From assembly GCA_033026295.1 (NCBI GenBank), contig CM065186.1:20223172-20287171 (forward strand): a DNA stretch of 64,000 nt, read 5' to 3'. The notes under the pieces are model-generated. The model worked only from the letters and a program-made list of their open reading frames with translations, made no database searches and was not told the DNA's origin. Shown here piece after piece: positions 23,347 through 35,149 of the stretch. The position numbers and the translations under genes were made by a program. The stretch is from Channa striata. Its lineage: Eukaryota > Chordata > Actinopteri > Anabantiformes > Channidae. The first letter of the stretch is position 1; each line of letters starts with the position of its first letter.

Positions 23347-26300
23347 ATGGCCGCGTCGTGTCCCAGCGTGTCTACGCTGGTCGCGGCTGCTCGCTGCGTG
23401 TTCGGGCGGCTGTTCGGGGAAGAGGCCGAAGTGGTGGCGTGCGCCCCGGGGAGAGTCAACCTGATTGGCGAGCACACGGACTACAACCAGGGCTTCGTGC
23501 TTCCAATGGTGAGACGCGACGTCCACGACTGTTGACGCTCAGTGGGACTTTGGAAAAGCTGTTTAACACCAAATGTCATTCAGACAAATGTTAGTTCAGT
23601 GTTTAGTTTGATCGACATCACTGTTACACTCAGCAACAGCTGGTGACCCTGGAATTCCGTTTTTATTAAAGACCTTGTTCTGCCGTTTTAGCTGAGAATA
23701 TAAAGATTCCAAACTGTGTTGTCTCGGTCTTTTCTTTAGCAGCTGATCCGAGGTTAAGTTCCACATCAGCACAAAAACATGTCACATTTCCTGTTTTTTT
23801 TTTTTTAAATGTGTTGCAACAGTCTGGCTGCTTGTCTTCCCTGTCAAACGAAATGCTAAAGCCTGAGGTTTTTGTTTCCTGACCCAGGCTCTGCCGCTTG
23901 TCACTGTGGTGGTAGGGAAACAAACCTCTGGCCAGAATGTTACTATAGTAACAACAACGGAAGACGCAGATGAGCCTCTGAGAGTGGATTTCAGCCTGTC
24001 CAGTGATGGATCGCTGTCTCCGGGGTTACCCAGCTGGGCAAATTATGTGAAGGGTGTTATACATCATTACAGAGGTAAAAAAAAAAGAGCTATGACTCCA
24101 TCTTAATTAGGCATTGTCGTTTATAAAGGAAATGCTGCATTTAACAGTTTTTAAAAATCATCTTGTGAATGAAAAAAGGTGCACTGCACATACTGATGAT
24201 TATCAGGTTTCCTGCTTTTTTTACATCACAGGACATTTTTATGTGTTATCTCTGTTTGCCTTCTGTGGTACAGCTCCTCCTGTCCCAGGTTTCAGGGCAG
24301 TGATAGCCAGCAGTGTCCCTCTGGGAGGGGGTCTGTCTAGTTCGGCCTCCCTGGAGGTGGCTTTCTACACATTCCTGCAGCAAATCAAGCCAGGTCAGAG
24401 AATTTACAGAGACTAAGCTTTGATAAAACATTATGGAATTCAGGAAGGAATCCGGACTATGTTAATAAAATGTTCTGTGGTTTTCAAGCCAACACATAAT
24501 ATTTGATCTTCAGGAACTTTGGTTTCAACAGATGATGCAGACAAAGTGTCCAAAGCTGTGGCCTGTCAACAGGCAGAACACACTCATGCTGGTGTTCCCT
24601 GTGGCATAATGGATCAGTTTGTGTCTGTCCTTGGAAGAGAGCACCATGCTCTGCTCATTGACTGCAGGTATTCTTAACACCCACTGAGAGTAGAGAAATC
24701 CCATGGTCTGTCCTTTCATTTTTTCTACCACTGATGTCTTCCTTTCAGATCACTGAAGGCCACCCCTGTCCCCCTGGCAGATTCAGACCTGGTCATTCTC
24801 ATAACCAACTCTAATGTAAAGCACTCACTGGCCAGCAGCGAGTACGCTGTGAGACGCAGACAGTGTGAGGAAGCTGCTAACATCTTGGGGAAGGCCAGTC
24901 TCAGAGAAGCTACCGTGAAGGACCTGGAGGGTATGATTTGTGTAAATATATAATTTGTTTGATTCCTCTCTGCCCTGCTCCTTGTGGGGCTGGACTGTCC
25001 TCACTCCATCCTCACACCGTCCTTAAAGAAGAGGTCAGCATTTTTGCAATTCAAGCGTAAAGACTAAAAACCTAGCTATACAGCTGGCCTACCTTTGTTG
25101 GTCCCCCCCTCACTTACTACATATCATCCTGCTCAGTTCTACTAACTAAGCTCACTTTATTTTCTACATAACTGTCATTTCAGCGGTAAGGGATAGACTG
25201 GATGATACAACCTATCGAAGAGCTCTGCATGTGATTGAGGAGATAGAAAGGACTGTCCAAGCAGCTGAAGCCCTGAAGAGAGGAGCATACAAAGAGTTTG
25301 GACAGCTGATGATGGAGAGCCACAACTCCCTCAGGTACAGTTAAAATAGTCGGATCACATCTGTACTATGGTTTAGAACAGTGTTGAACTGATGTGGTAA
25401 TTTGACGTCCCTCTGTCAGAGATCTGTATGAAGTGAGCTGCAGGGAACTGGATGAGCTGGTGTCTACAGCGATGGAGGTAGAGGGGGTGTTTGGCAGCCG
25501 GATGACAGGCGGAGGATTTGGTGGATGCACTGTGACATTGCTCCTGGCCCATGCCATTGACAGGACTATACTCCATTTAAAGGTTATGTGCACACACATC
25601 TACAAAGATTACATTCTGCGTTGGTATTGTCAGGTTTATTATCTACATATATTATTTTTCTTAAATCTGCATCTGAAAAGTCAGACACTATCATAATTCT
25701 AGTAATATAGCTGCAATATCACCCACTCCTACTCTGAAGTTCCTCTCATTACAGTTGTTTTCAAAGTTTTCAAAAGTATACTGTGAGAAACATTTAGAAA
25801 AAGTGCAATATCTGATGAGTCCACCACTGGTGGTACTATGGTGTAAATACACCTGGATCTTGAAGATGCAATTATTGCTGGCTAAACACTTCAAGCAACT
25901 CAGTCAAAAGGTTACTGGGAAGCAGAAGTCAAGGAAGGAATGGATGCAAGAACCTTTACAAGGAACTACATACCTTTATGCAGAATGAAAATGGAAAAAT
26001 GGGTATAAGTCTGCCTAGAGCAAACCTGAAAATTGCATGACTGTGCACAAAACAGACTTTCCAAGAGAGCTTGCGTGTAAACAGCAGCAAGCATGCCATG
26101 GTGGCTGGCTTGGATGGTTTTTGAATTGGTGCATATTTGAGTTAAACCATTACTGTTTTGAGTGAATATATCATTAAGAGATCCTTCCAAATCTGCCACA
26201 GATGAAATTACATTCAAAATCAAGATCTGTGTAATATCCTTAGTATTGCTTAATTATTTTCATCTCCTCTTAAACAAAGCTGGTTTTTTGCACCATTTAG

Positions 26301-29300
26301 CACCATTTTTTTAAATTCTATTTGCTAGAAAATATTTGGATTACAAAGCACTGAGGACGTGATTTATTTGTTCACATGCGATAAAAATCACTTAGCTGTG
26401 TTATAGCTGTCAAATTACAGACAAACTGCTCAGTCCTCTGTGTTTTGTTCACACAGCTCCAATTTGTGTCTGTCTGTGAGAGAGAAACATTGGGGGTTTA
26501 GAGATGAGAATAAAAGGAGCTTTATGGAGACAGCCAGAAGTGTCTTATTAGCATGCTGGTCACTGTGACCCTGCTTTCTTTCTGCTTTAACATAGTTAAA
26601 GCCTGCTGCTGGGTGGCACTATTTAGAATTCTACAAGAGATGCACAAACAGAATGACAGGAAAGGACGTCGCACTTGTTTTAAAATAACAAAGAGAAGCA
26701 AAAGAGCACCAACCTTTGCAGGTTTTAAGCTCTGGTTTTATGAGTTTTTAGCTCTGGAAACAGACTTGGCAGATTTTCTCCGTCTCTCCTTTAACTTGGC
26801 TGTATCCTGCCTGACTGTCAAAAGAAGCAAGACTTCCTCAAACCTTCAATACTAAGTAATTATGACCAGAGCAGAGTGACCCTCACCCTCTCAACAACGA
26901 CAGGGTCTTACCGGATGACAAAATCTTTGTCCAAGATGCTGAACCTTAACTCACTGGATGATGACAGCAACAGGAACTTTCACCATAACCTGGTGTCATT
27001 GAATGTTGGTGGAGAAATTTATACCACGAGCCTGGATACTTTGACCCACTGCCGTGATTCAATGCTAGGCGCAATGTTCACAGGACAAATCCCTTTGGTT
27101 AGAGATAACAGGGGAAACATTTTCATCGACCGTGATGGTAAAGTGTTTAGGTACATCCTTAACTACCTGCGCTCCAGTTCCCTGGACCTGCCAGATGGCT
27201 TCTCAGAGTTGGCACTGCTGCGGAGAGAGGCCGACTTCTTCCAGATACATCCCTTGATGGAGGAGATTCGCCGCTATGAATCTTCAGTTCCTCTTAGTCT
27301 TAGGGGAGGGCCACTAGGAGCCATGATTATTGTTAACATTAAGTCTGAGGTATGTGTAATACATTTATAGACATTTTAGAAGTCACAAATGTAATCATAA
27401 TTACCAAGGCACTGTCTTGGTAGTGCTATCTTGTTTTAGTAGGATTGATATCTAATAATTATTTCTCTTTTAAGTAGAAGATCTACTTGAACATACTTAT
27501 TATAATAATGATCTGTAAATGCGTAACTTGTTATCAACTCTCATGCAAAATACATAGGTAAAGGCAAAGAAAGTACCTTAGCAACACAGGCATGCCACAG
27601 GTAATTGGCAGATTGCTCACATGTTAATGTTCCCATAAGCACCATTGGGAACGAGTTACCTGGCTTCAGGCTAACATTGGAACCGTGATCAAACATAGCT
27701 TGAAGTAATCAATCTTTTCTGTACATAAAGTCCATCTTCAGTTAACGTGAACAACCTTCATGTAGTATCTACTACCTGACGGGATTGGGTAGTAGGTCGG
27801 TTGGTCATGGTCACCAATTCATTGCAGTACATACTCCTGCACTGGGACTAATATTTGCAAATGCAAGAGGCAATCTCAATCAGTTGTACACAGGAGCTTC
27901 ACAAGATACTTGACCAGGGAGTGAGATAAGTAGTTTGAAGAGTACCCCAGATTCAAAGAACCAATTGGTGGGAAAGAGCTCCAGAGAGATTTTGAAGGGG
28001 CAGGTAATATTGTCACAGAGAAGCCTGTGGATGAACCATCCAACAGATCAACAAACCAAAACATTGTGCAAGGGAGACTGTCTGCTGGTTCCAGAGTAAG
28101 AAAATAAAGTTATTGGCATGATCTAATAAATAAAACATTTTACTTGTATGTACCTTGCATGACAGCTTGGAGCAAATAATGCATTCACGTATGTGACGCA
28201 CTAATGTGAAGTAGCCGTTAATCCAGTCGGTTTTCATAAGCACGAGTAAGGACTAATTAGTGAGGCACTTTCTCCTCACTGTGTGTTCAGTACTTTTTCT
28301 GTGTCTATTTAATTCACATGACTTTTTATTAATTGGAACTGTGGAAATCTTAAAAACGGTGCCGTCACCAAGCGTCTGAGCTGATGTTTGTGTATAGATG
28401 GTATAAGCTGACTTTTAGTGGATGTAGTGATCTGTACAGTGGATCTGGAGGTGGGAAGACTGTACCTTAGAGAATGCCGAGTCAGCATATTTTACTCTCT
28501 CATTCCAGGTTCGCATGCTTCACTTTAACTTACGTCATGGTCCAGAAAACTATGAGCTCCGTACGTGCTCTGTGCATGCCTTTACAGTCAATCTTTTTTG
28601 TACGTGGAGAGCTTTTCTTGCTCTGCTTTGTGAGCACTTCTGCTATAGAACATCCGAAGGACTTGCAAGCATCCATCCCTGGAAGGAGACCAGGCTCAAA
28701 CTGGACTGGGTGCCAAGGCCTGATGAACTCCCGCAGGACCAGTATGACAAGCAGCATTACAGAGGACTAATTGTTTGTAACCCAGAGGCCTCACAGTTGT
28801 ATGGCAGCTTGAACATGCACCAACGATCAAGTGAAATTAGAGACACGCAGGGGTTTGTGGAGGAGCTTCTTAAGATGTCGATGGCTGAAGGGTTCAAGGT
28901 CGACATGGTGACTCCTCATCCAGCAGACATTCTTAACTGCACCTCGCTTCGGCTTGTCAAGGGCTGAGCTCTGGGTGAATAGGACTATATATTTCCATGT
29001 TACATTTGACTGTTAATAGCCTTATTTTATTATTTGCACAGTTTAATTGTGTGGAACATGAAGACATAAAAATGCCAGTAATGACACTGTGGAGAGGAAT
29101 TCTTACAGCATTGTGCTTCTATTGTTCAGAAAGTCCACAGAACACATTTAACTGTAAAGCAAGGCTTGGGTCCCACTTCCCTAATCTTAGAACACTGGAA
29201 GTAAGTATTGAATCAGATGTCATCCAAGTAACAGAGTCCAAACTTGCATTAACCAGGTGCAAATTCCAGTGGGAGAATGGAAAAACAGTATAATCAATTT

Positions 29301-30075
29301 GCATTTGGGATAGAAGCATTGTTTATCAGCTTGGCCTGGCTTTTACATTTTAGCATTGCTGTACCTCACAGCACTCTGACACTCCCAACTAAGTGTTCCA
29401 CTAACAGACATAACAGGCAAAATAAATATTATTTCTAATAAACCTTGACTACATATTTAAAGTTGGAATGGATATCTAGCCTGAAAAACAATGTTACCAT
29501 CCTAACTGCCTATCTTGTCAAAAGTCACAGGGTTGCTAGACCTTGTTATAGATACATCACAAAGAAAAAAATGAAAAATGTTAATTGTCAATGGTGTGTG
29601 AGTGGTATAAATGATTGAGAAATCTTAAATGAATGTAAAAGCATGATAGCATAAACAAACATATTTCAGTCGACATGCTGAGCTGGCATCTTTGAAACCC
29701 CCACGTCCTCCTTAAGCACACATTCTTTAAAGACGGTTAGTAGTGAATACATGCATAGATATAATTGCTACAGTATGCTTTATTTACTGAACTGACTCAG
29801 TTTCCCTTTGGGATGGCTTCTTCCCATTTAAAATAACATATAGGTGAAGTCAGGTGAATTGTAGACTGATTTTAGCCATGAGGACGTTTGGAGTAAAGAA
29901 GAAGAAATGTATAGTTAACCCTAACCCATTAATGTCTTAAAGTTACAGTTACAGTCTGTGCGCTCATTGTCCATTTTTTGTGTTCTGTATTCCCTAACAG
30001 GAGAGATACAGTGGAACCCCGACTTTTTATGTCACTACTCCTTCAGAGGGAGCTCGGGTTCTCAGTCTTTCCTGA
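23347..30075 (+). CDS. galk1: Galactokinase 1
   Basis: Cytosolic GHMP-family kinase that phosphorylates galactose to galactose-1-phosphate with ATP, the first committed step of the Leloir pathway. Eight coding exons: 23347-23508, 23888-24074, 24274-24393, 24514-24667, 24749-24930, 25184-25334, 25420-25582 and 30001-30075. They join in frame to 397 residues; human GALK1 is 392. The galactokinase signature GRVNLIGEHTDY is at about 35-46. The ATP-binding GHMP motif VPLGGGLSSSASLE is at about 131-144. The presumed catalytic Asp in CGIMDQF is at about 190, and the glycine-rich C-terminal motif GSRMTGGGFGG at about 344-354. N-acetylgalactosamine kinase (galk2) is less likely because the motifs follow GALK1 closely. 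Intron 7 is 4.4 kb and encloses a KCTD-like gene. The last exon, ending GARVLSLS, lies beyond that gene. All splice sites are GT-AG. No defect is seen. Confidence 0.96.
26510..26517 (+). promoter_or_regulatory. Candidate TATA box for the nested KCTD gene
   Basis: ATAAAAGG lies 400 bases upstream of the predicted KCTD start codon. If used, the leader would contain a 100-codon upstream open frame (26,553-26,855) unless spliced; a branch-like tactaag and an ag lie just before the coding start. Inference only. Confidence 0.3.
26915..28967 (+). CDS. KCTD6/KCTD21-like BTB protein, nested in galk1 intron 7
   Basis: Two exons, 26915-27349 and 28509-28967, join at phase 0 (IKSE|VRMLHF) through gag|gtatgt and ttccag|gtt to give 297 residues. 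Residues about 26-125 form a BTB/T1 domain (SLNVGGEIYTTSLDTLTH, DSMLGAMFTGQ, FIDRDGKVFRYILNYLR, LLRREADFFQI). The C-terminal part (LDWVPRPDELPQDQYDKQ, FVEELLKMSMAEGFKVD) follows human KCTD21 most closely. Proteins of this group oligomerise through the BTB domain; KCTD6 and KCTD21 recruit cullin-3 and act on HDAC1 in Hedgehog signalling. Transfer of that role here is inference. The start is the first ATG whose frame leads into the BTB domain; a second Met lies seven codons in. The frame is intact, so it is probably a live gene. A recognised one-to-one symbol is not claimed. Confidence 0.85.
27350..28508. other. Intron of the KCTD-like gene
   Basis: No repeat family or further exon recognised in this 1.16-kb intron. 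Confidence 0.5.
28970..30000. other. KCTD 3' region within galk1 intron 7
   Basis: Probable KCTD 3' untranslated sequence with possible aataaa signals near 29,421, then galk1 intron ending in tattccctaacag. No repeat recognised. Confidence 0.4.
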
Positions 30076-31330
30076 TCTGTGTCAACACCTCTGCAATATG
30101 AACAAACCACATTCATTTCTTTATCCTTGATTTGTTTTTATTCTCAATATGAAAATAATATGCTGATCTTTTTGACAGATGACAGCTAGTTAAAAAGCAT
30201 TATGTCAGTGTGTGAAAAGTGCCTTCACAGTAAATCCATGGTTACTGCTAACATTTTTCTTTATTGTATAAATTGTGCCAAACTTCTAGGCACTGTTTAC
30301 TTACTTGCACTGTGACAAATTTAATTACATTTTGTATTAATTGCATTTAAATCAGACACCTACAAATATTAGAAGACAAATCAATTTATTTATCTTGCTG
30401 CACAAATTAAGGTAAAAGAATAAAGATGGATATGAGACAAAGCTCAGAATTTGTACTGGAATTTATGTACTATATAATAAACAAAGAACATGTTGCATTT
30501 TGTATCAGATCATCAAAGAAAGTCTACTCCAAACTCCAACTCCACTTCAAAGATGAGGTTGTGTAATCTCTATCATAAGATCTTCCTCCACATTTTGTCT
30601 TCCCATTTCTGTGGCAGAGAATAATCTTGGTCTATTTATTTAATTTTTTAAAATCTTTTTAGCTAATTTTATAATTATGCTTTTGTATTACAGGTCTAAA
30701 AATAACAAAAATATACAAGATATCTGTATTCTTTGTTCATTAAGAGATCCAATTTCATCACCAGACAGGAACTTTTATATGAAGCACACTGCCGGCGCTT
30801 GCTTCAAACTGTTTCCAAAGCTGGGGAAGAAAAATTTACTAAATCCATCTACTGTGTACAAACTACAGTTTTTCAATTAAAATGCCTAAATCGCAGGAAA
30901 AAAACATTCAATAATTACACCCACAGCTTCACAGATCCCTGGAATATTTGCTCTTTCCACAGAGTAATTTGGGTATCAATAATTAGAAATGCATTTCAAA
31001 TTCTTATTAAGTTTTTGGGGAAACATAGTCAACATTTAATTTGACATACTTAAAAGGCAAGAAGGCAAATGAAGAGACAAGTGTAAAATGAAGGTAGATT
31101 TCAGCTTTATTTAAGTATTTTTTACAAAGCGGCGCCTCTGTCCGGCTGTGAAACTTCCTGTGCAGCAGATGTCACCACGCGCGCAATGAATGAACCTTCG
31201 AGTAACGAACCAACAATTTTCAAGACAATGATCCACAAGTGTTCAATGTAATAATATTAATATGATAATTATAACTAATAATATTTAAAGCATCTTCTCA
31301 AAACTATTGATGAGTAAAGCCTTTTACGAA
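30076..31330. other. galk1 3' UTR and spacer
   Basis: AT-rich; AATAAA at about 30,419 is a plausible galk1 polyadenylation signal. From 31,130 CpGs become frequent. Open frames at 30,677-31,044 show no family resemblance. Confidence 0.4.
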
Positions 31331-31740
31331 GACGGGGGTATTTAGTAAGGCGGAAGTGGACCAGGATGTGTTGGTTGGAATTATGGATCCGCGATGGGCG
31401 GCTCCAAGGTGCGTTTCATGTATCGCAAGGGTGGAGTTAAGCGAGCAGCAAAGTTTAGCCTAGCAGGAAGTACTGAAGCTAGCAGCAGTGAGAAAGAACG
31501 AGGAGCGGAGTTGGCAACCGGTGCCACTACGTTATTACCTTACTTCTCAGGCCACTACGCTGCCACTCGGATCCCAGGAGTCCTGGTTTTCGACCTTGTC
31601 CCCTCTTTATTCATTGCAGGAGGAGGGAGAGTTTGTAACCAACCAAGAACCGGACGCTGGCTGGACTGTCATCCAGCGGCTGTAAACGGTGGACAACAGC
31701 TAAGCAACGGCCGTTTGGAGTCAGGTTGGTAACCGGAGGT
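31330..31740 (+). promoter_or_regulatory. CpG-rich promoter-like block with candidate first exon
   Basis: Sharp rise in CpG, an ETS-type ggcggaagtg near 31,349, and a strong donor ccaag|gtgcgt after 31,408. An ATG at 31,383 precedes it by eight codons, but no partner exon is known. It faces llgl2, 20 kb downstream, whose first coding exon has an upstream acceptor, so a non-coding first exon of llgl2 is the simplest guess. A separate small gene cannot be excluded. Confidence 0.4.
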
Positions 31741-33690
31741 GGGCCCGTATTTCAGGTTCACGGAAAGCTGCTTCCCACAGGTGTTTGTTTGAGAGCTCGT
31801 CTACGATCCGAACTCAGCTGTTCATTCCAGTCACAGTTTTCCTGTTCTACACACGCACGGTACCAGCGCAAGTTAGCTAATGCTAAAGTTGCTTGTTGCT
31901 TGTTTAACTACGTGCAATGATTGTTTTAGCGGCTTATTGGCTAGTTGGCTAATCCGCTCCGCTAATGTCCCGCAGACATTCGGCAGTTTGTCGTGTAGTT
32001 TCCTTGTTCACAGCCGGTTTGCTGTAAACAACCAAAACAGGATAATCGTAGCAGCTGTTCTTCAGTCAGTCTAGCTCCAATAACCGGCGGATTGTTGGCG
32101 AACGTTAAATCTTTAACTCTAATTAATTTATTTTCATTTGCTTTCATGCCGAATTTCAGACCTAACAAAACTTGTCTGTAGATTAACTGTAAACATCCTA
32201 GTACTTCAGATGATATTCCATGTGCAGTGTTATGTACAGAGATTAGTACGGATGTGTTTTATTAGCTCTCGTATTCTCTAAATTACCGGCTACCGTGTTA
32301 ATTGTAAACCTAAGTTCAAACAATCATTTGCAGAAAGCCACCTGAGGAAGTGGACACATGGACACAACGCCAACATTAACAGTTAGTTGAAGACGCCGCC
32401 ATTGGAATACAATTCATAGTCGTTTAGCTTGTGTCGTGCTAAAATAAACATGTTTCTTGGTGGATTTGTGATAGTTACACATTTAGTTGCCCAATTCCAG
32501 ACACCTCTGCAGGTGCCATCACACCCATATTCTCTTCCTGTCGACCCATTTCACTTCAGAGTGCGTATGAATAGTGAGTTCCTCCAATGTCCAAGTCGTT
32601 TATCAGGACAAAGCCCCTAATGTCTGTATAGATTTACCTTCAGGTTAGCTAAAAGCAGCTGAGATGGACACATGCGTTTTCAAGATTGAATACAAGGACA
32701 GAATTTAGTGCCATAATTTAATGACACTGCACTATTTGATAAAATACTCTTTATTGTGTGTTGTTGTTGTTGTTGTTGTTGTTGTTTGTTTTATAGTTGC
32801 CTCCTGCGTTTCCTATGGTTTTTCCTGTCCTGTTCTGCTTTGGCTTCATGTCTGTATGTTTCACCTCATGGATTGTGGTGTGAGCCTAGCCAACACTGGC
32901 AAGGTGTGTCTCCTAGTCAGGCATGTTAGTTTTTGAGTCACTGGTCTGGTTTTGTAGTAATTGCTTTGTTTGGGAGGGGGAGGGGGGTATGAGGAAGAAG
33001 TGTTAAACCTGTTTGTCTAGTTTCAGGGGAATTGAGAAAATAATAACGAAATAGAATAGCCTGCACAGCCTGATTGACATTTCCAATTAATCCAAACTAA
33101 TTTAGTGACCCTAAACTGCGTAATTCATGTCTCATCATTTGCTCTTCAGCTAACCCCACTCAAAATAACTGTCCTCTTCTTTTTCAAGGCGTTGTGATTA
33201 ACTAAAAGAAACAAACTTATACATCACTTGCTGACCACAGACAGCCAAAAATGTTGCATTATCTATCAGAATCCTAAAGAACACACTGCAGTGTCCTTCA
33301 GCTCCACCTGCATCAGCCAATCAGTAACCAAACAAAAGACCTTTGTTCTCAATAGACCAGGTGCTATGTCATTTGCGTTGCCCGGTCGAACTGAAACTAT
33401 AATAGAGGCAAAATAAATGACCCCTCCCAATGTAGGAACAAGTCGTAGGCACATAGTAGGTTTTATAAAAATGGTCAAGAACAAACCTGTATATTTCAGA
33501 ACTATATTAGTTGTGGAGTCACTGCAAATATACGGGTAGGAATGTCACAGTACAGTCTTTAAAGGCTTCCTTTGGAAACTGTGAATAAGAAAAATATTTT
33601 AACCAAACTTGCACCTGTAAAATGCACAAGAGCCTTTGTCATCCTGTGTTCAGTCCTAAAACTTTTAACGTGAATACTGTTTTCCTTTAC
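31740..33690. other. Spacer with (gtt)n
   Basis: CpGs stay moderately frequent to about 32,450. A (ttg)n microsatellite lies at 32,759-32,787 and a g-rich tract near 32,970. No gene recognised. Confidence 0.45.
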
Positions 33691-33699
33691 CTAATGTGT

Positions 33700-33960
33700 A
33701 ACAAATTTTATCCTGGCTTTACTTATAACCCATACACAACCATCTCTTTGTACTCTTTATATAGGGGCATTGCGATTTGTTGACCTTAACAAAATATGTT
33801 GGTTCACGAAACAATGTCGTGGCATTGTAGGTTGGAAAATTAGAAATTAACAGTACATAAAGATTTGGTGCCTGAGACAATAAAGAAATTATCTCACAAT
33901 GCATTTATTTGTTAACGGTTAATTGGAGCACGAAAATAAAAATATTTGTTTACTAAATTC
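33700..33960. repeat. Dispersed repeat, partner at 55.7 kb
   Basis: The segment atttggtgcc.gagacaataaagaaatta...tcacaatgcattta.ttgt, followed by gcta/gtta..tggagcac, matches 55,770-55,870 in the same orientation and order. Confidence 0.55.
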
Positions 33961-34214
33961 AACTGAATTCTTCAAGACACCCTGGAGGATAAGAAAACAC
34001 GGAGCTAAAGTCAAAGTTACTCCTTAACTCACCCAGACAACATCAGTGCTCGATCAGGTATCTGCGTAAAAACACTCTGTAAATTAACGATATATAGGAA
34101 GAAATGAACCAGCCACTCATTCAGTGATCAGAAACGTGCAGAAAAGCGATAATTTCAGCTGTGCCCGCAGTTCCCATCTACCCTTATATGTTCACCACAA
34201 CACACTTGTAGTCA

Positions 34215-34515
34215 AGGTACCATACAAACACACTAATCAGGCATAACATTTTGACCCCCCTGTGTAATTGCATGCAATCCAGTACAGTGGTTGTGCCATG
34301 AATTCTTCTTTGACATGGTTATAATTTCTTAGCTTATAGGTTAAAGATGTCAGAAATGTGATTGTTCTGTCTAAATATTATTGAGGTCAAAGTTAGTAGT
34401 CGAACCCTCCTAGAATGCATTTCGAAAAGAGGCCGTTCTAATGTTTTGGCCTCCCAGTTTAAAATGAATAAGGTGACCAAAACATTAGAACCACCTACTG
34501 GTACAAGTGTAAAAG
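34215..34515. repeat. Small DNA-transposon-like repeat
   Basis: It begins cactaatcaggcataacatttt and ends with an inverted, related taaggtgaccaaaacattag segment. This is a common teleost non-autonomous element layout; family not assigned. Confidence 0.45.
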
Positions 34516-34974
34516 AATTTGTTATACACTTGAACTTCAGACTTTGGAGAACTTAGCCTCAGACATTTCTAGAGTGGCGTTTTAGAAATATAACACACAG
34601 CGAAAGATCGCTCGCTTTACACGCAGCATCTGCCCACGCAGGAGACACAGTTTTATAGGTGAGGAAACTGTTTTTTTTTAAAGCACAGTGGATTCAGGCA
34701 TCTAATAAAGACAAGCTGCCTTGCTTTTAATCCTGACTGTTCCGGCACAGAGCAGTATGCTTTACATACGACCTCTTGCGTTCACACATTATTTAGTGAT
34801 GAACACTTCTTTTATTGGGAGGCAATCTGTTTTAATCTCAAAAACACAAACAAACAATGACTCAAAGTCTTCAGTGATCTGATGGTCTGTAGTTGGGTTC
34901 TTGACAGGTTTTTTGAAATACACCTGCTCTGGAGCAGCTTAGCCATGGAATTACCATACCCTACCAAGTTGTCA

Positions 34975-35147
34975 TGGTGATCTATTCCGATTAAAACAGT
35001 TTCAGTGGAAAGTGGAGAGAGAAAAGAACAGAGCAACAAAAGCAAAAACAAAACATTGGGCAGGTTAGTGGGACCAGTAGCTGCGCACTGGAAGATACAC
35101 GGCCCCAAATCCGGGGACACCTGAAGACGGGGACAGAGGGGGAGAAA
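34975..35147 (-). mobile_element. L2-type LINE tail fragment, inverted
   Basis: Contains tttcagtggaaagtggagag, aaaacattgggcaggttagt, gggaccagtagctgcgcact and aatccggggacacctgaaga, near-identical to 61,400-61,500. Confidence 0.8.
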
Positions 35148-35149
35148 TA

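Noticed and set aside
25755..25988. Open frame after galk1 exon 7 as the galk1 C-terminus
   Set aside because: None of its frames gives the GTxTFY.. ending of GALK1. The exon at 30,001-30,075 does, at the correct phase and after a proper acceptor.
31394..31732. 112-codon open frame in the CpG block
   Set aside because: No recognisable domain. GC-rich leader sequence often stays open by chance, and a strong donor lies inside it.
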